The notes under the pieces were generated by a model. That model had not been told where the DNA came from and did not search any database. It saw only the letters and a list, made by a program, of their open reading frames with translations. A stretch of 64,000 bases of DNA from Phytophthora colocasiae (lineage: Eukaryota; Oomycota; Peronosporomycetes; Peronosporales; Peronosporaceae): positions 1,093,721 through 1,157,720 of the forward strand of contig JAGKQI010000069.1 in assembly GCA_018806915.1 (NCBI GenBank), in the 5' to 3' direction. The position numbers and the translations under genes are program-made. Position 1 is the first letter of the stretch, and each line of letters starts with the position of its first letter. Of the stretch, positions 1 through 10,000 are shown one piece after another.

Positions 1-648
1 CGAAGAAGCGGGATCGAGGTCCACGATGAGGCAGATCGGAGCGATCTGATCACCCTGAATCGGCTGGATGAGGTGTTGATCCCTCGAGTTGAAGATCGAA
101 CTGTGCAAGTGTCGGCAGTAGCCACGCGTGCAGCCCGAGCGCGACCTGGTGCCGCTGTCCTGCGAGAGGAACTGATCCGGGAGATGCGGGTTGATCGGAT
201 CAGGCGAGCCCAGAAACGAGGAGGTCTGGATCGCAGGATTAAAGAAGTACCTGGCTGGAGCAGATCGCGGATCTTACTCGAGCCGAATCTGGATCCTACG
301 CCAAGATCGCCGCCGAATACGAGGTAGATGAACAGGATCTGCTGTTTTACTGCCCACCAGGGCCGAGATCAAGTGGTGATCGCGACCGCCTGATGAGACC
401 TCGTAGTTCCAGAAACGCTACAGCAGGATGTCCTCCACCACTACCATACGACTCTGGAAGGGGGACATCAGGGGATCGGACGTACTTATCAGCGGATCCG
501 AGATCATTTCCACTGGAGGGGATTATATCGGAGTGTTCAACGATACGTAGGCGAGTGTGTAGACTGTGAGACCGGAAAAGGGAGGCCCACGATCCGGGGC
601 GAGTCGCCGGGGAATCTGCAAGCGACATACCCATTCCAGATCATAGCA
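1..648 (+). pseudogene. pol: A1 pol: end of acquired RNase H and integrase zinc-finger part, frameshifted
   Basis: This stretch aligns base for base with the C2 copy at about 58,210-58,856, where the same region is open. It encodes the linker after the acquired RNase H and the integrase HHCC finger (HTTLEGGHQG, then CVDC). In A1 it is broken by small indels relative to C2: an extra base near 214, another near 260 and another near 398-402. The first open piece (73-327) runs out of frame after the RRAQ motif. The sequence is very rich in GATC, 21 sites in the first 600 bases. The reading frame recovers before the integrase core. Confidence 0.8.
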
Positions 649-1809
649 ATGGATCACATACCCTCCCTACCCAGATCTAACAAAGGCAACACCGAACTAC
701 TGATCTGGGTAGATCTGTTCACTGGATATGTGATCGCGAAGGCCATCTCCTCCCGATCAGCCCAGACTGTCGCCGAATCCTATGAAGAATGCGTGTTCCG
801 CAGATTTGGTGCTAGCGAGATGATCAGGCACGATCGAGAACCGGGTTTCATGTCCGACTTCTTCAAATCGTTCAATAAGATCCTGGGGCAGCGACAACGG
901 GCGACGATGGCCTACCGGCCGCAAGCCAATGGGACTGCAGAACGGATGGTGCAAACGGCGACTAGGGCGATCAAGATGTACGTTCAAGATCTCGATCAGA
1001 AGGACTGGGATGAATATGCGGAGAGACTGACGTTCGCTATAAACACGGCTCACGATCGGGTTCGGGGAGATACCCCTCACTATTTGGTACACGGATGGGA
1101 TCCGAGATCGACGTTGGAAGCAACGATTCCGATTGGGTCGACCAGACGCCACGATCGCGATCCAAGACGATGGAGATATCGGGTTCAGAGATACTACCAG
1201 CAGTCACGAGAACAGGTCAACGCTAAGTTACGAGAAGCGATCGCGGACCGGGCCGATCGGCACAATGAGGATGTCGATCCACATCAAATCGAAGCTGGAT
1301 CACGAGTCTGGCTGTATCTAGATCGTGTGAAAGAAGGATATGCGCGTAAACTCGCCCACCTTTGGCACGGCCCGTTCCGTGTCGCAGAGAAGATCAATGA
1401 ATTCACGATCAAGCTGGAGATCGCCGGATCTGATTACCATATCTTCCCAGTGGTCCACGTTTCCAAGCTAAAGCTTGTACGGGATTTTCCGGATCGACCG
1501 CGGATCGAGTTGACGGTGGATGAAGCAGATCGGCTCGATTTCGATGAGACCCTCCTTCCGGAGGACAGTTGGGTCCCAGATCTGGGTGCCGATGAGTACG
1601 AGGTCGAACGGATCTCGGACATGCGAAGTGGGAAACGAACTCGCTACGGCAGGATCTATCGTGAATTCCTGGTGCACTGGGTTGGTTACGATGAGCCGAC
1701 TTGGGTCGACGAAGCTGATCTTAACTGTGGAGCCATGTTGAGCGCGTTCCTACGTGATCATGCTAACCGGAATCGGTTTGGCGTGATGCAGTCGCACGAA
1801 GAAGTGTAA
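649..1809 (+). CDS. pol: A1 pol: integrase core, GPF module and chromodomain
   Basis: An open 386-codon stretch. ATG 649 is internal to the ancestral polyprotein, not a true start. The retroviral-type DDE catalytic core is complete: Asp in VDLFTGY, Asp in RHDREPGF, Glu in NGTAERM. A GPF module (WHGPFRVAEK) follows, then a C-terminal chromodomain beginning at YEVERISDM with the aromatic core FLVHWVGYDEPTW. The chromodomain places the element among chromoviruses, in which it directs integration to particular chromatin. It ends at TAA 1,807-1,809. Against C2 at 58,850-60,007 most differences I compared are third-codon changes, so the protein was recently under constraint. With the upstream frameshifts it is not part of a working polyprotein. 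Confidence 0.9.
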   Translation: MDHIPSLPRSNKGNTELLIWVDLFTGYVIAKAISSRSAQTVAESYEECVFRRFGASEMIRHDREPGFMSDFFKSFNKILGQRQRATMAYRPQANGTAERMVQTATRAIKMYVQDLDQKDWDEYAERLTFAINTAHDRVRGDTPHYLVHGWDPRSTLEATIPIGSTRRHDRDPRRWRYRVQRYYQQSREQVNAKLREAIADRADRHNEDVDPHQIEAGSRVWLYLDRVKEGYARKLAHLWHGPFRVAEKINEFTIKLEIAGSDYHIFPVVHVSKLKLVRDFPDRPRIELTVDEADRLDFDETLLPEDSWVPDLGADEYEVERISDMRSGKRTRYGRIYREFLVHWVGYDEPTWVDEADLNCGAMLSAFLRDHANRNRFGVMQSHEEV

Positions 1810-2133
1810 GAGGGGTCAGGCGAGGTAACAGGGTTGCCTCGCCGTGATCGAGGGAGCTGATGTGGAGGAGAATCCAGATCAGAGCGAGAGTTTATATTTG
1901 TGTATATGCATGTGAGCAGGGAATTTGACGTTGGGAAATGGTGATCCGGAATGCCGAGATGGAGATGAGAGGGGATCACGTTCCCAAAATGATAGATTGC
2001 GAGAATCACGAATGGAGATTATGAAAGTTACGAATGGAGATGGAAGAATGCAAAACGGCCCTAGATGGGGTTCCGAATCCGAACTCGGGGAGAAGCCCCG
2101 AGCTTTGCTGCAGGTGATCGAGGTTGGCACGAC
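1810..2133. other. A1 convergent intergenic region
   Basis: Between the pol stop on + and the antisense-ORF stop on - there are 324 bases without a convincing gene. They contain the TATA-rich motif at 1,891-1,915 shared with A2, C1 and C2. The same interval in A2 is 24,549-24,887. Overlapping 3' ends or terminators for the two convergent transcripts would be expected here. Confidence 0.6.
1891..1915. promoter_or_regulatory. Conserved TTTATATTTG...TATATGCATGTGA motif at the convergence point
   Basis: The words TTTATATTTG and GTATATGCATGTGA recur in all four A/C copies between the pol stop and the antisense-ORF stop: here, at 24,781-24,805 (reverse complement), 41,230-41,284 (reverse complement) and 60,085-60,138. 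The flanks are otherwise divergent. Function is unknown; a polyadenylation or termination signal used by convergent transcripts is the simplest reading. Confidence 0.45.
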
Positions 2134-2206
2134 TTACGGAGAAGCGGCCCCAGCGGGAGGAGGATTGAACTTGCCGATAAGGCGGGGGATCCTGGTAGCG
2201 GGATGG
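2134..2206 (-). pseudogene. 3' end of the A1 antisense ORF, cut off by insertion
   Basis: The reverse strand continues the antisense ORF that breaks off at 12,980. It encodes a tail similar to the uninterrupted A2 copy (IPRLLGKFNPPPAGAAS in A2) and ends at TAA 2,136-2,134. The two halves are separated by the nested elements and share the 9-base target duplication GCGGGATGG. Confidence 0.8.
2198..2206. repeat. Target site duplication of the MULE-like element, left copy
   Basis: GCGGGATGG occurs here and again at 12,980-12,988. Joining the two sides gives the continuous antisense-ORF sequence seen in A2, so this is the duplication made by the insertion. Confidence 0.85.
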
Positions 2207-2680
2207 GGCTGCTATTTAAAATCTGTTATTATTGCACTACTTTGCTGTCGTAGCATTATTACTCCCTTATCGCCTGTCATAACTACTGTTTATCTGTTTA
2301 AAACATTTTTCGCACTATTTTTACACCGATTTTCCAACAGTAATTCGTAGTGATGCTGAAAATTTCTGTGACTCCGGCAAACAAACACGAGAAGCCGAGG
2401 TGTCTGGTAGCGCGTTTCGTGGATGTGTTCGTCACGTTCATACATGTTGTTGCGAGCTGTCGTGAACGTATACAGTACTCCAACAAGAACGAAATCTCGC
2501 CCCTCTATATTTTGTCCTCGTTATGGACGTTATTAGATGGAGGGGACATCGAACTCGAAATCCATCTCAGAGATCTCCGAGTTGAATGCATCAGAATCGT
2601 CGTTATCGGGAGCATATGAGCTGTCTGAGCTGTATGTTGTCCCCGCAGCAATGCCCATTGCACTGGGCTGATTGTTTTAT

Positions 2681-2694
2681 GAGGAGTTTTGCCT
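2681..2694. repeat. LINE target site duplication, left copy
   Basis: GAGGAGTTTTGCCT is found here and at 12,652-12,665, directly flanking the LINE; the right copy abuts the A-rich 3' tail. A 14-base duplication is typical of target-primed reverse transcription. Confidence 0.88.
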
Positions 2695-2807
2695 ACTCAC
2701 TCGTAAAAATACCCCGCAGGGGAACAGTCGCTCAGGAGTGAGCGACATCGACGGCAGCAAACCAGCGGCTACAACTACTCTACGGACGTGCACGCCTGGT
2801 GAAGCCC

Positions 2808-5800
2808 ATGGAGGCCTCCCCGGGACATGACCCACCTGACAAGGGACCACCTGGTAACACGGGTGGACCATCCATGGTGATAGCGGGACCACGACAATCG
2901 ACAGCGGCAGGCGCAGCGGGCATGCCTGCAGCGACTGGGGAACCGGTGGTTACGGTTGGCGAGGAGAAACCGCTGAACGAAGAGGTCGGTAGATCTGAAC
3001 CGGTGAAGAACGATGGAAACACCACCAATCCAAGAGAGGGCAATGACTCGACACCAAACGTGACTCGTGGTACGTGGGGGGACAAGGTCAAAGCACGGCG
3101 ACCAACTGCAGCAGTCATCACGGAAGATGTGGCGCGAGGGTCTCATATGCTGGAAGGTGTGTGGAATCCGATCCATGTCAAGCAGCTCATGCAAACCTTA
3201 ATGACCAGTTGGGAGGAGGTGGAGACAGAAGAAAGGCATGATGACTTGAAGACCATGAGAAATGAAGCGCTAGCGCCGGCCAAAGCGAGCTGTGATGAGA
3301 GTATTAGGGGTTGGACTGAAAGGGAGAACAAAATTTTCTTAGCTTATCTTAATGGTGAGTTAGAACTCCCTCATCCTCCGAACTTCATCAAGGAAGTTTT
3401 CGTCAGCGAACACAGAGCCATGATCGAAGATATGCATGAAGCCAATTTCAACTACACTCTTACGGCAGCGCTACCTGCTTCGGTGAGACTAGCAACTAAT
3501 GCCCCCCATGCTACCATCTTCCGAGAGCTTTTCCTAGCCAACACCGACAAACAGACTGGACATTCCATGATGCGTGCGTTGCAAAACGACGTCAAAAGAC
3601 TCAGCTATGATGGCTTGCACACCCTCCGCTTCACTTTTTACTCGAAACGAGCTGCAGCAAGGTGGCTGTTAAAGGCACTTCGATTTCAGAAAGCGGTCAT
3701 TGTGTTTCAGGATACCACGAGACGGCTGGAAGATGAAGGAACAGGCCAGTACAATGCAGCACAACTGGAACTACAATATGCAATTAGAATCTATGGCGGA
3801 GGCAATCTTGGCCTAGCTGCTCTAGCACGCGCATTTACACAGTTCTCTGAAGCCAAGGTTCTTGATGTTGAATATGCAAAAGCAACACAGACGGAAATCT
3901 ATGACAACAGATACCACACTATTCGCTTCGCTCAGACTACATGTCCACCTAGTCTGCGTGGGGTATCGAGAATCATCCTCGACGATACTGTGGTTAACAT
4001 TCACCATTTCCAACAAAATTTGAGACGACCGTGTGCAAGATGCCTCAACCCAAGACACGGCACTAAGAGGTGCACGTTGTCGCCGGCTAAGGTAGAAACG
4101 GTGCGTGCACGTGCTACTCGGACTTTCAATGGAACAGTTAAGTTCATCAAGCCGGCTTCATGGGTAGACCTACGATTGTCCTCTCTAGCGGAAGTTGTTG
4201 AGATGCTCACGCAAAAGCAGCAGCCTCCATCACCGCACTCCCCGCTACTGCCAGTTGAGATCCCAGCAATGCTGCCGAAGGAAACTGTGGTGCTCACTGC
4301 TGATAAATCGATCTCAGAGGGTACTTCTGGTCGGGAGAAGCCTGATGTGGATGGGTTTTACACCAAGAATTCTAAGAACAAGAAGGGTGGACAGCGTTCC
4401 AACACGCAGTCAGCTCAGAGCGTTGATAAGTCGAATCCAAACGCGGATGACCATACTGGAATCAAATCCTCTCCTCCAAAGGCACCTATTGCTATCGAAT
4501 CAAACAAAACCCCAACTGCGGCAGCGAAGGAAAGAAAGACAGCAAAGCACTCTCGCAATCATCCTGTCGGAGGTTCAACGGCAGCCAAACCGAAGAACAC
4601 CGGCAAAGCAGCAAAACGCTTTGAATCATTTCAAAGAACACAAGCACTCGGCAGATATGAAGCCCTGCTTGACTCAGACAGTGACGAGGAGGAAGATTAC
4701 ATGGAGACAGACTCCAAAGGGTCGTACCAAGATGCTGATGACGCACCCTATGCGTTTGCAGAAGACGTGGGCATACCCATGTCCGGGGTGGAGAGTGTGG
4801 TAGCGGTCCTGGACACGGACGCCATGATGCGGGCTGAGGAGACAGCAGATTTCAACATGGAGGAGACAACAACTTCAGACGATAAAGAATGGCCCAACAC
4901 AGCAGTACAAGCAGGCAACGGCATGGTAATAATGGACGAAGCGTCAGTGGTGCCAAGTTCCTCCATTCCCAGTAGTGGCAAACCTTCCAAGCGAAAGAAG
5001 CAACATGAAAGCAAGGTTGGCCTGCCGAAGGGAGCGCTAAAAGGGATGCAATTCAGTATGGCAAATTATATCGTGAAAGCAGATAAGGAATTACAAGCAG
5101 ACAAGCATGGCGAACAAGCGAGGGCCTCCACAAGCACGCTGCAGAGCGTTCCGGAGGAGAGTGTTACCACTGGAGATTTCGTACCGTCTACTCCGGCCTC
5201 TCGAGAGGACGCAATCATAGGGAAGTCGCGCACAGGGACAGAGGGGGAAGACAGAGATCTTCCTATTCAAGTGGGGCACTGGCTTAATAGCTTTCAAGGC
5301 ACGGAGGTGGCGGTAGCAGCCAATGGCCAATGCGCATTTCTGGCATTGTACGCATCTACCACTAATCATTCAGCGCCACAGCTTCAGAACAGTACCAGCA
5401 CCGTCTCCCACGCTACAGAACTCAAACGATCAATTTATTCACTGATGATGAATAATCTTCGTAGGGACGTGGAAGTGGGCCAGATTGATCCCATACAGGA
5501 ATACAGCAAACTATTCCCCAAACGCCCACCGCATACGTCAAAGGCGGCAGCAACTGCGGCCTTATACAGCCACTACGCTGTGGCGAGAGAGAGATCGGTA
5601 GATGAACAAGTCCCATTTTCGTGCTGGGCTGGTCCTAATGAACTCCGAGCAATGGCGCAATATCTTCGTGAACCGATACTAGTTTTTGATGTCAACGCGT
5701 CAAATGACGCACATTTGCAGCGATATGCGTACACGCAATTCCGCAGGGCCAACGGCACAGATCATGAAAGTGGATATGTTGAGGCCTTGACGGACAGAGA

Positions 5801-7085
5801 TGCGAGAGATTACCTAGAAGCGTGCTGTCAACTTCACGTTCTCCCGACTTTTCTTGTGTTGCGGCACCATGACCGCCATTTTTCTGGCGTCAGTCATGGA
5901 GAACTCTTCTTACAATGGAGAGCGGAAGGAGACGTAAAATACGCTTCCACGATTTCGGATATGTACAACTGGAAGGAGTCCATTAATGAAATGACGCCTG
6001 CAGAAGCTAGTGTGGACTTGCAGACAATAAATCAGTTGGCCAATACCCCAGATGTTAATGGCCTCATGCACAAGCGTTTGGAGATGCGCGATCGGCTCAA
6101 CTTGGTACATGCCAGACTTGGTCTGCCACTGCTCGACCAATATCAAGTTACGATAGACTGGTCAGTTGCATTACCACTTGAAGAGAGCTATATCCACGCA
6201 GCATACGGAATTGACGACTATGCAACAAACTCACAAAGCGATATCACGGAGGCCTCGAACGTAGCTGGTTTACCATTACGGCAGGCACGACCCGCCGCTG
6301 GGGATATAGTAGCGAACACTTACTTCCGAATCCTCAGAGGTCCATTGGACAAACCGACAGACGATGTTGACGTGCCGCTCAACAAATTAGTGACTGCGGC
6401 CAATGCGAAGGCTTTTGCACTATGGTGCTCGATGTACCGCGAAGAGTTGGACATCCCTTTAACTAAACGTCGCAATCCCAAGCCATCGGCAATAAGGGAG
6501 TGGCTGCTCACCAACACATCAGCACTTCGGCATTTCTTCGCTTTCATTCCGTACCCGGAGAAGGAGGCCAAAAGCTGGCCACTGGATTGTCTACTCCAAT
6601 GGGGAGCACACGAATCGTACAATGAACAGTTGGAAGCGCTAAAGAGGATTGCAGAGGATGCAAATGTGCCTACCTCCACCCAGACGTACTGCTTGAATTG
6701 GATAGAGGAATGTACAGACGCGTCCATACATCATCTCACAGCGGAGGCCCGGGCGCGCTCCCCGGAACGCTGGAAGCAGCTGGAGCAATGGGTTGGCGCT
6801 GCTAAGTGTCGTTTAAAACCTACAGAGCTCTCGGAGCAAGAATGGCACATACTCCACGTCATCCCATTTGTTATCAGTGACTGGGCCGCCACCCCCATGG
6901 GGAGGGCACCGAACGGAGCGAGGGCAACCTGGTACAAGGAGTTTGGTTTCATGCGCACGCTCTGTACAAATGTCATTGACCATAATGACTGGAGTGCCGC
7001 CACATTGGCTCCCGCTGGCGGGCATGCATGGTATGATAACGGTGGGACTAATGGCTCCGAGCTCCGGTCGGGGCATCGGAAATAA
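2808..7085 (+). CDS. LINE ORF1: gag-like CCHC protein fused to an OTU-type cysteine protease domain
   Basis: The frame is open from GTG 2,799; I start at ATG 2,808, giving about 1,425 residues. The N-terminal third is gag-like and ends in one CCHC knuckle (CARCLNPRHGTKRC, 4,030-4,071). A long low-complexity linker follows, rich in Lys, Ser and Pro with acidic patches (SDSDEEEDY). From about residue 820 there is an OTU-like fold: NGQCAFLALYA with the presumed nucleophile Cys near residue 842, WAGPNELRAMAQYL, and DRHFSGV with the presumed His. The usual catalytic Asp before the Cys motif is replaced by Asn in NGQC. The domain probably processes or deubiquitinates proteins. The final ~300 residues I do not recognise. 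It overlaps ORF2 in the +1 frame. Confidence 0.82.
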   Translation: MEASPGHDPPDKGPPGNTGGPSMVIAGPRQSTAAGAAGMPAATGEPVVTVGEEKPLNEEVGRSEPVKNDGNTTNPREGNDSTPNVTRGTWGDKVKARRPTAAVITEDVARGSHMLEGVWNPIHVKQLMQTLMTSWEEVETEERHDDLKTMRNEALAPAKASCDESIRGWTERENKIFLAYLNGELELPHPPNFIKEVFVSEHRAMIEDMHEANFNYTLTAALPASVRLATNAPHATIFRELFLANTDKQTGHSMMRALQNDVKRLSYDGLHTLRFTFYSKRAAARWLLKALRFQKAVIVFQDTTRRLEDEGTGQYNAAQLELQYAIRIYGGGNLGLAALARAFTQFSEAKVLDVEYAKATQTEIYDNRYHTIRFAQTTCPPSLRGVSRIILDDTVVNIHHFQQNLRRPCARCLNPRHGTKRCTLSPAKVETVRARATRTFNGTVKFIKPASWVDLRLSSLAEVVEMLTQKQQPPSPHSPLLPVEIPAMLPKETVVLTADKSISEGTSGREKPDVDGFYTKNSKNKKGGQRSNTQSAQSVDKSNPNADDHTGIKSSPPKAPIAIESNKTPTAAAKERKTAKHSRNHPVGGSTAAKPKNTGKAAKRFESFQRTQALGRYEALLDSDSDEEEDYMETDSKGSYQDADDAPYAFAEDVGIPMSGVESVVAVLDTDAMMRAEETADFNMEETTTSDDKEWPNTAVQAGNGMVIMDEASVVPSSSIPSSGKPSKRKKQHESKVGLPKGALKGMQFSMANYIVKADKELQADKHGEQARASTSTLQSVPEESVTTGDFVPSTPASREDAIIGKSRTGTEGEDRDLPIQVGHWLNSFQGTEVAVAANGQCAFLALYASTTNHSAPQLQNSTSTVSHATELKRSIYSLMMNNLRRDVEVGQIDPIQEYSKLFPKRPPHTSKAAATAALYSHYAVARERSVDEQVPFSCWAGPNELRAMAQYLREPILVFDVNASNDAHLQRYAYTQFRRANGTDHESGYVEALTDRDARDYLEACCQLHVLPTFLVLRHHDRHFSGVSHGELFLQWRAEGDVKYASTISDMYNWKESINEMTPAEASVDLQTINQLANTPDVNGLMHKRLEMRDRLNLVHARLGLPLLDQYQVTIDWSVALPLEESYIHAAYGIDDYATNSQSDITEASNVAGLPLRQARPAAGDIVANTYFRILRGPLDKPTDDVDVPLNKLVTAANAKAFALWCSMYREELDIPLTKRRNPKPSAIREWLLTNTSALRHFFAFIPYPEKEAKSWPLDCLLQWGAHESYNEQLEALKRIAEDANVPTSTQTYCLNWIEECTDASIHHLTAEARARSPERWKQLEQWVGAAKCRLKPTELSEQEWHILHVIPFVISDWAATPMGRAPNGARATWYKEFGFMRTLCTNVIDHNDWSAATLAPAGGHAWYDNGGTNGSELRSGHRK

Positions 7086-10000
7086 ATGCACTCAGGTGCT
7101 TGAGAAAACTGTTCGGGGGGAGCAGCCCGCACAGACACAAAGGCTCCTACACGAGCACAAACTGCCAGAAACGAGGAGTGAAGTGACCACCAAGTCGATT
7201 AAAGGGGAACATCGGCGAAGGTCATGTACAGTTACATCACCCGTGCTGACATCTTACTATGATGTAATCACAGGTGACGAAAAACAGAAACACATACAAA
7301 AAACATTTCATGATGACAAGCAGGCTAGAACACGGAGCCGAAAACAAGATGAACGGGAGACTGAGCAATATGGACGGGCTGGGAGCACTCATACCACTGA
7401 GCAAACTTTTGGCTTCGTCACACAAAACGTAAACGGCTTTGGGGCAACGGAACAGGACAGAAACACATGGTTCGGGACCTTTGGGGTTACAGATCAACAC
7501 GGCAGATCCGATGTGACACTACTTCAGGAAACACATGTGAATTCAAAGGAGGTGCTTCAGTACGAGAAGCTGTTTGCAACCAGGTGGGGGTTCCGACAGG
7601 GCACAGGACAGCAGCAGCTCTCATTTTGGTCGCCTTCCAGCAATAAGAAGGGCGGGGTAGCAGCTCTTATCGATCCATATGGATCGTTTAAAAACGTGAC
7701 TCCTGCCCTCAAGGAGCATTGGACACCGCATTTCATGGCGGTGCAAGGATACTTGGGAGGAAAACGAACTGTGGTGTGCAATGTGTATGCACCACACATA
7801 TATGCCGAGCGGGAGGCATTCTACAAAAATCTCCAAGCGATTGAGCTACCTAAAGATACTTTGGTCTTGGTTGGAGGAGATTTTAATTGTACACTCGACG
7901 ATGAAGCAGACCGCACGTACCACCACAGTGCTGCAGGCCACGATTCTCCCAGACTGAGGGAGTTGTTGACTCAGTGGGGGCTGCTGGATCCGGTAGCTAT
8001 CGCTAGACCATCGCAGTGGGCGAACGACGACTTAGCGAAACACCACAACGACACGCACACGTATCATTATACAATATCTGGAAAAGGGGAGGCGTCATCT
8101 CGCCTGGACCGGTGGTATGTATCGGCGAAAACACTGGCATGGGTTGCGGCTTGGAACACGGTACTAGTGGGGGCGCCAACGGATCATCACGCGGCAAAGT
8201 TGCATTTGCATGCACCTGATGACCCGATTCGTGTTCGTCGGCCAGGTCGAATCCATCCAGCCCCAACTTTCGCAGCAGAGGAGGTCAAACAAATCACGAT
8301 CGAACTGCTACAGGAGTTTCAGGTAACCCTGAGTCATCCCGAGGTGACAGCAGCAACAACTTCAGTAAAATGGGAAGAACTGAAGAGCGAAATAGCTAGG
8401 AGAACACGACGTTGCATTCGAGCACGTAAACGCTCCTTGCGCGGTACTCTCAAGCAGAAACTCACCAGACTTCTTCGACAGCAACAACGGCTGCAAGAAG
8501 AAGAGCGAGGACGGCAGGCCACAGTGGACATAGTTACTGATCTCATGGATGGCCTCTCTCTTAATGATACAGCAGGTCCTACGCGTGCAGCACGCTTACG
8601 ACGTGCGATTGGTGACTGTAAGAGAGCGAAAGTTGCTATCCGACAGCAAAAATTATACAGAGACACAACTCATTGGACGGGGAAGACGACGAAGGAATTC
8701 TTTAGGCGAATATCAACTAAGTTCAGCGACAACACGATTCACAAGCTAGATCCGATAGCTGGAGCTCCGAACCGAGGAGTCCATGACAAGGCAGACATTC
8801 TGGCTGATGCATGGACACCTATTCTCCAGCAAGACGCGGTGGATACGAAGGACATTGACGAGGTGCTAGACTGGACGGCTTCTGCAACAGAATCTACGCC
8901 AGAGCAAGCTGATACAGCAGACGTCATCACGGAGTTACAAGTTCGAACCGCACTCCGGGCATGCAAGAGAGGGAAGGCTGCTGGCCCCGACAGGCTCGGA
9001 AACGGCTGGTACAGGGACTACGAGGAACAGCTTGTTCCAATACTGACGATATTGCTCAACTTGTGGTACGAAGCAGGCCAATTTCCATCGTCTTTCCTCG
9101 AGGCGGACATATTCTGTCTGAAAAAAGGTGGTAGTCAAAACAACGCCCTCAATTACCGCCCTCTTGCGCTTCTGAACACGGATTACAAAATATTCACGAG
9201 GATATTGGCAACTCGCGTGAGTGCCACACTACCCGATCAAATCCACCCGAATCAAAATGGATTTGTACCAGGCAGGACTATTCACGAGACACTGGACCTG
9301 TATGATGCAGCACAACGAATGGCAATAGCTGACCCGTCCCAGATAGCAGCCACAGCGCTCCTACTTGACTTTAGAAAAGCTTATGACTCGCTCGACCGGG
9401 AGTACATGCTAAGGGTACTTCGACGTCAAGGTTATCCGACAAAGTTCATTAAGGCGGTATGGCAGCTTCATGCAGGTACAACAGTGCAGTTCTTAGCAAA
9501 TGGGGCACGGTCGCGCAAAGTACACGTCACGAGCGGCATCAGGCAAGGGTGTCCGCTAGCACCCATGTTATTCATACTGGCGCTGGATCCATTGTATCGG
9601 AAGTTGGACGGTCAGTTCGGGGTAAGAGGCATCATTGTACAGTCCGAAGCAGGAAGATTCGAACTTCGCGTTGCTGGATACGCTGATGATACAGCGGCTT
9701 TCGTGAGAGATCCAGCGGACATTCCACCCCTCATGCGCATTTTACGCACTTTTAGCAAGGCTTCGGGACTACAGATCAATGCTGGAAAAACCAAGGTTAT
9801 CCGACTGAATGCGCACGGGTCTACAGCGCCACCAAAACTTCCTGAAGGCATGGAATATCTACCCCCAGAAGAGGAGTGTAGGTATCTGGGAATTCAGGTA
9901 GGCACCACGGTTGAATCGTCCTACACTTGGAAAGTGGCGGGACAGCAACTGGAAACAAGGTTGCGACTTGCCACCCAAAAAGTACTCACGGTGGATCAAC

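Noticed and set aside
1..2200. GATC richness as a sign of bacterial DNA with Dam bias
   Set aside because: The sequence encodes chromodomain Ty3 proteins and LTRs; the bias follows element families, not a contig.
2299..2620. Short ORFs on both strands in the left part of the MULE-like element
   Set aside because: Under 100 codons, AT-rich, with no motif or homologue in view; no transposase signature.
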